DNA of 5,416 nucleotides from Clostridium_Z sp040797585 (GTDB lineage Bacteria; Bacillota; Clostridia; Clostridiales; Clostridiaceae). The notes below the pieces were generated by a model that made no database searches, had not been told where the DNA came from, and saw only the letters and a list, made by a program, of their open reading frames with translations. The position numbers and the translations under genes were made by a program. Within the stretch, counting starts at the first letter, position 1, and every line of letters starts with the position of its first letter. Below, in pieces: positions 5,300 to 5,416 of the stretch. The stretch covers positions 1 through 5,416 of the forward strand of contig NZ_JBFNEO010000188.1 of the NCBI RefSeq assembly GCF_040797585.1, written 5' to 3'.

Positions 5300-5314
5300 T
5301 GATAATGATTTTCT
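5300..5314. promoter_or_regulatory. Fur-box-like site over the DUF1858 transcription start
   Basis: TGATAAT-G-ATTTTCT matches the 7-1-7 Fur pattern TGATAAT-N-ATTATCA at 12 of 14 specified positions, with a perfect left half. It lies just downstream of the -10 box (5321-5326) and covers the predicted start near 5314, a position suited to repression. PerR and Zur use related sequences, so the regulator is uncertain. Confidence 0.4.
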
Positions 5315-5320
5315 AATGAA

Positions 5321-5349
5321 ATTATATCTCAATAACTTCTTTTTGTCTA
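5321..5349 (-). promoter_or_regulatory. Sigma-A-type promoter of the DUF1858 gene
   Basis: On the minus strand, TAGACA (5344-5349, five of six matches to TTGACA) is separated by exactly 17 bases from a consensus -10 TATAAT (5321-5326). Transcription would start near 5314, leaving a leader of about 34 nt before the ATG at 5280. This is among the best promoters in the window. Confidence 0.8.
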
Positions 5350-5360
5350 TGGTTTAGAAT

Positions 5361-5416
5361 AAAAAAAGGGGCTGTCTCAAAAATGATTAAAAATCATTTT
5401 TGAAGGCGGCTCCTTT
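5361..5416. terminator. Long hairpin with flanking A/T tracts, reaching the window end
   Basis: An inner stem of 12 perfect pairs (5377-5388 with 5392-5403, TCAAAAATGATT with AATCATTTTTGA) has a three-base loop. It continues, past bulged A5404, into 12 outer pairs (5365-5376 with 5405-5416), three of them G-U if read as plus-strand RNA. On the minus strand the hairpin ends in T7 (5361-5367), as expected for the terminator of an unseen gene to the right. It would insulate the DUF1858 promoter, whose -35 begins 12 bases beyond that T7. The GGGGCTGTCTCA-type arm also resembles recurrent intergenic or insertion-sequence-end repeats, so a mobile-element end is an alternative. Confidence 0.7.

Noticed and set aside
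5099..5302. Plus-strand frame opposite the DUF1858 gene
   Set aside because: The minus frame has the conserved CxxC domain, promoter, ribosome-binding site and terminator; the plus frame has none.
1..5416. CRISPR array, phage, toxin-antitoxin or defence locus
   Set aside because: No regularly spaced repeats, no integrase or transposase, and no small paired genes are visible; the genes belong to familiar metabolic and cell-wall families.

Overview
This is an AT-rich chromosomal stretch with very strong AGGAGG-type ribosome-binding sites, A/T-ending codons and compact hairpin terminators. It fits a low-GC Firmicute, most likely a Clostridium-like anaerobe. That assignment is an inference from base composition and gene content; the species cannot be read from the window. 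Nothing here looks like a phage, a transposase gene, a CRISPR array or a defence island. The genes are ordinary accessory or housekeeping genes, and the unexplained material lies between them.

Layout: (1) 1-52, the 5' two-thirds of a minus-strand tRNA-Glu(UUC), cut by the window edge, with a good promoter at 97-125. (2) 53-590, about 540 bp with no convincing gene. It holds several inverted repeats, the most notable being a ~100-nt stem-loop at 386-484. (3) 591-959, a minus-strand CoA-binding Rossmann-domain protein. (4) 960-1119, a short divergent promoter region. (5) 1120-3176, a plus-strand two-gene operon: a carbon-nitrogen hydrolase of omega-amidase type, then an HI0933/BaiN-type flavoprotein starting 2 nt later. 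(6) 3161-3190, a symmetrical bidirectional terminator whose stem contains the stop codons of both convergent genes. (7) 3182-3910, a minus-strand acyl-ACP thioesterase. (8) 3911-4091, a divergent intergenic region with an operator-like dyad. (9) 4092-4934, a plus-strand lipoprotein polysaccharide deacetylase with all NodB motifs. (10) 5095-5280, a minus-strand 61-aa CxxC protein of the DUF1858/hybrid-cluster-associated type, with its own promoter, a Fur-box-like site and a terminator. (11) 5361-5416, a long hairpin running to the window edge.

The genes do not form one pathway. The hydrolase and flavoprotein are probably co-transcribed and translationally coupled. The thioesterase (fatty-acid release) and the deacetylase (cell-wall glycan modification) share a divergent control region and act independently as far as can be seen. 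I found no convincing undescribed system. The best leads are the structured gap at 277-484, the Fur-like site on the small redox protein, the 7-bp dyad over the hydrolase promoter, and the terminal hairpin whose pairing is better in plus-strand RNA.
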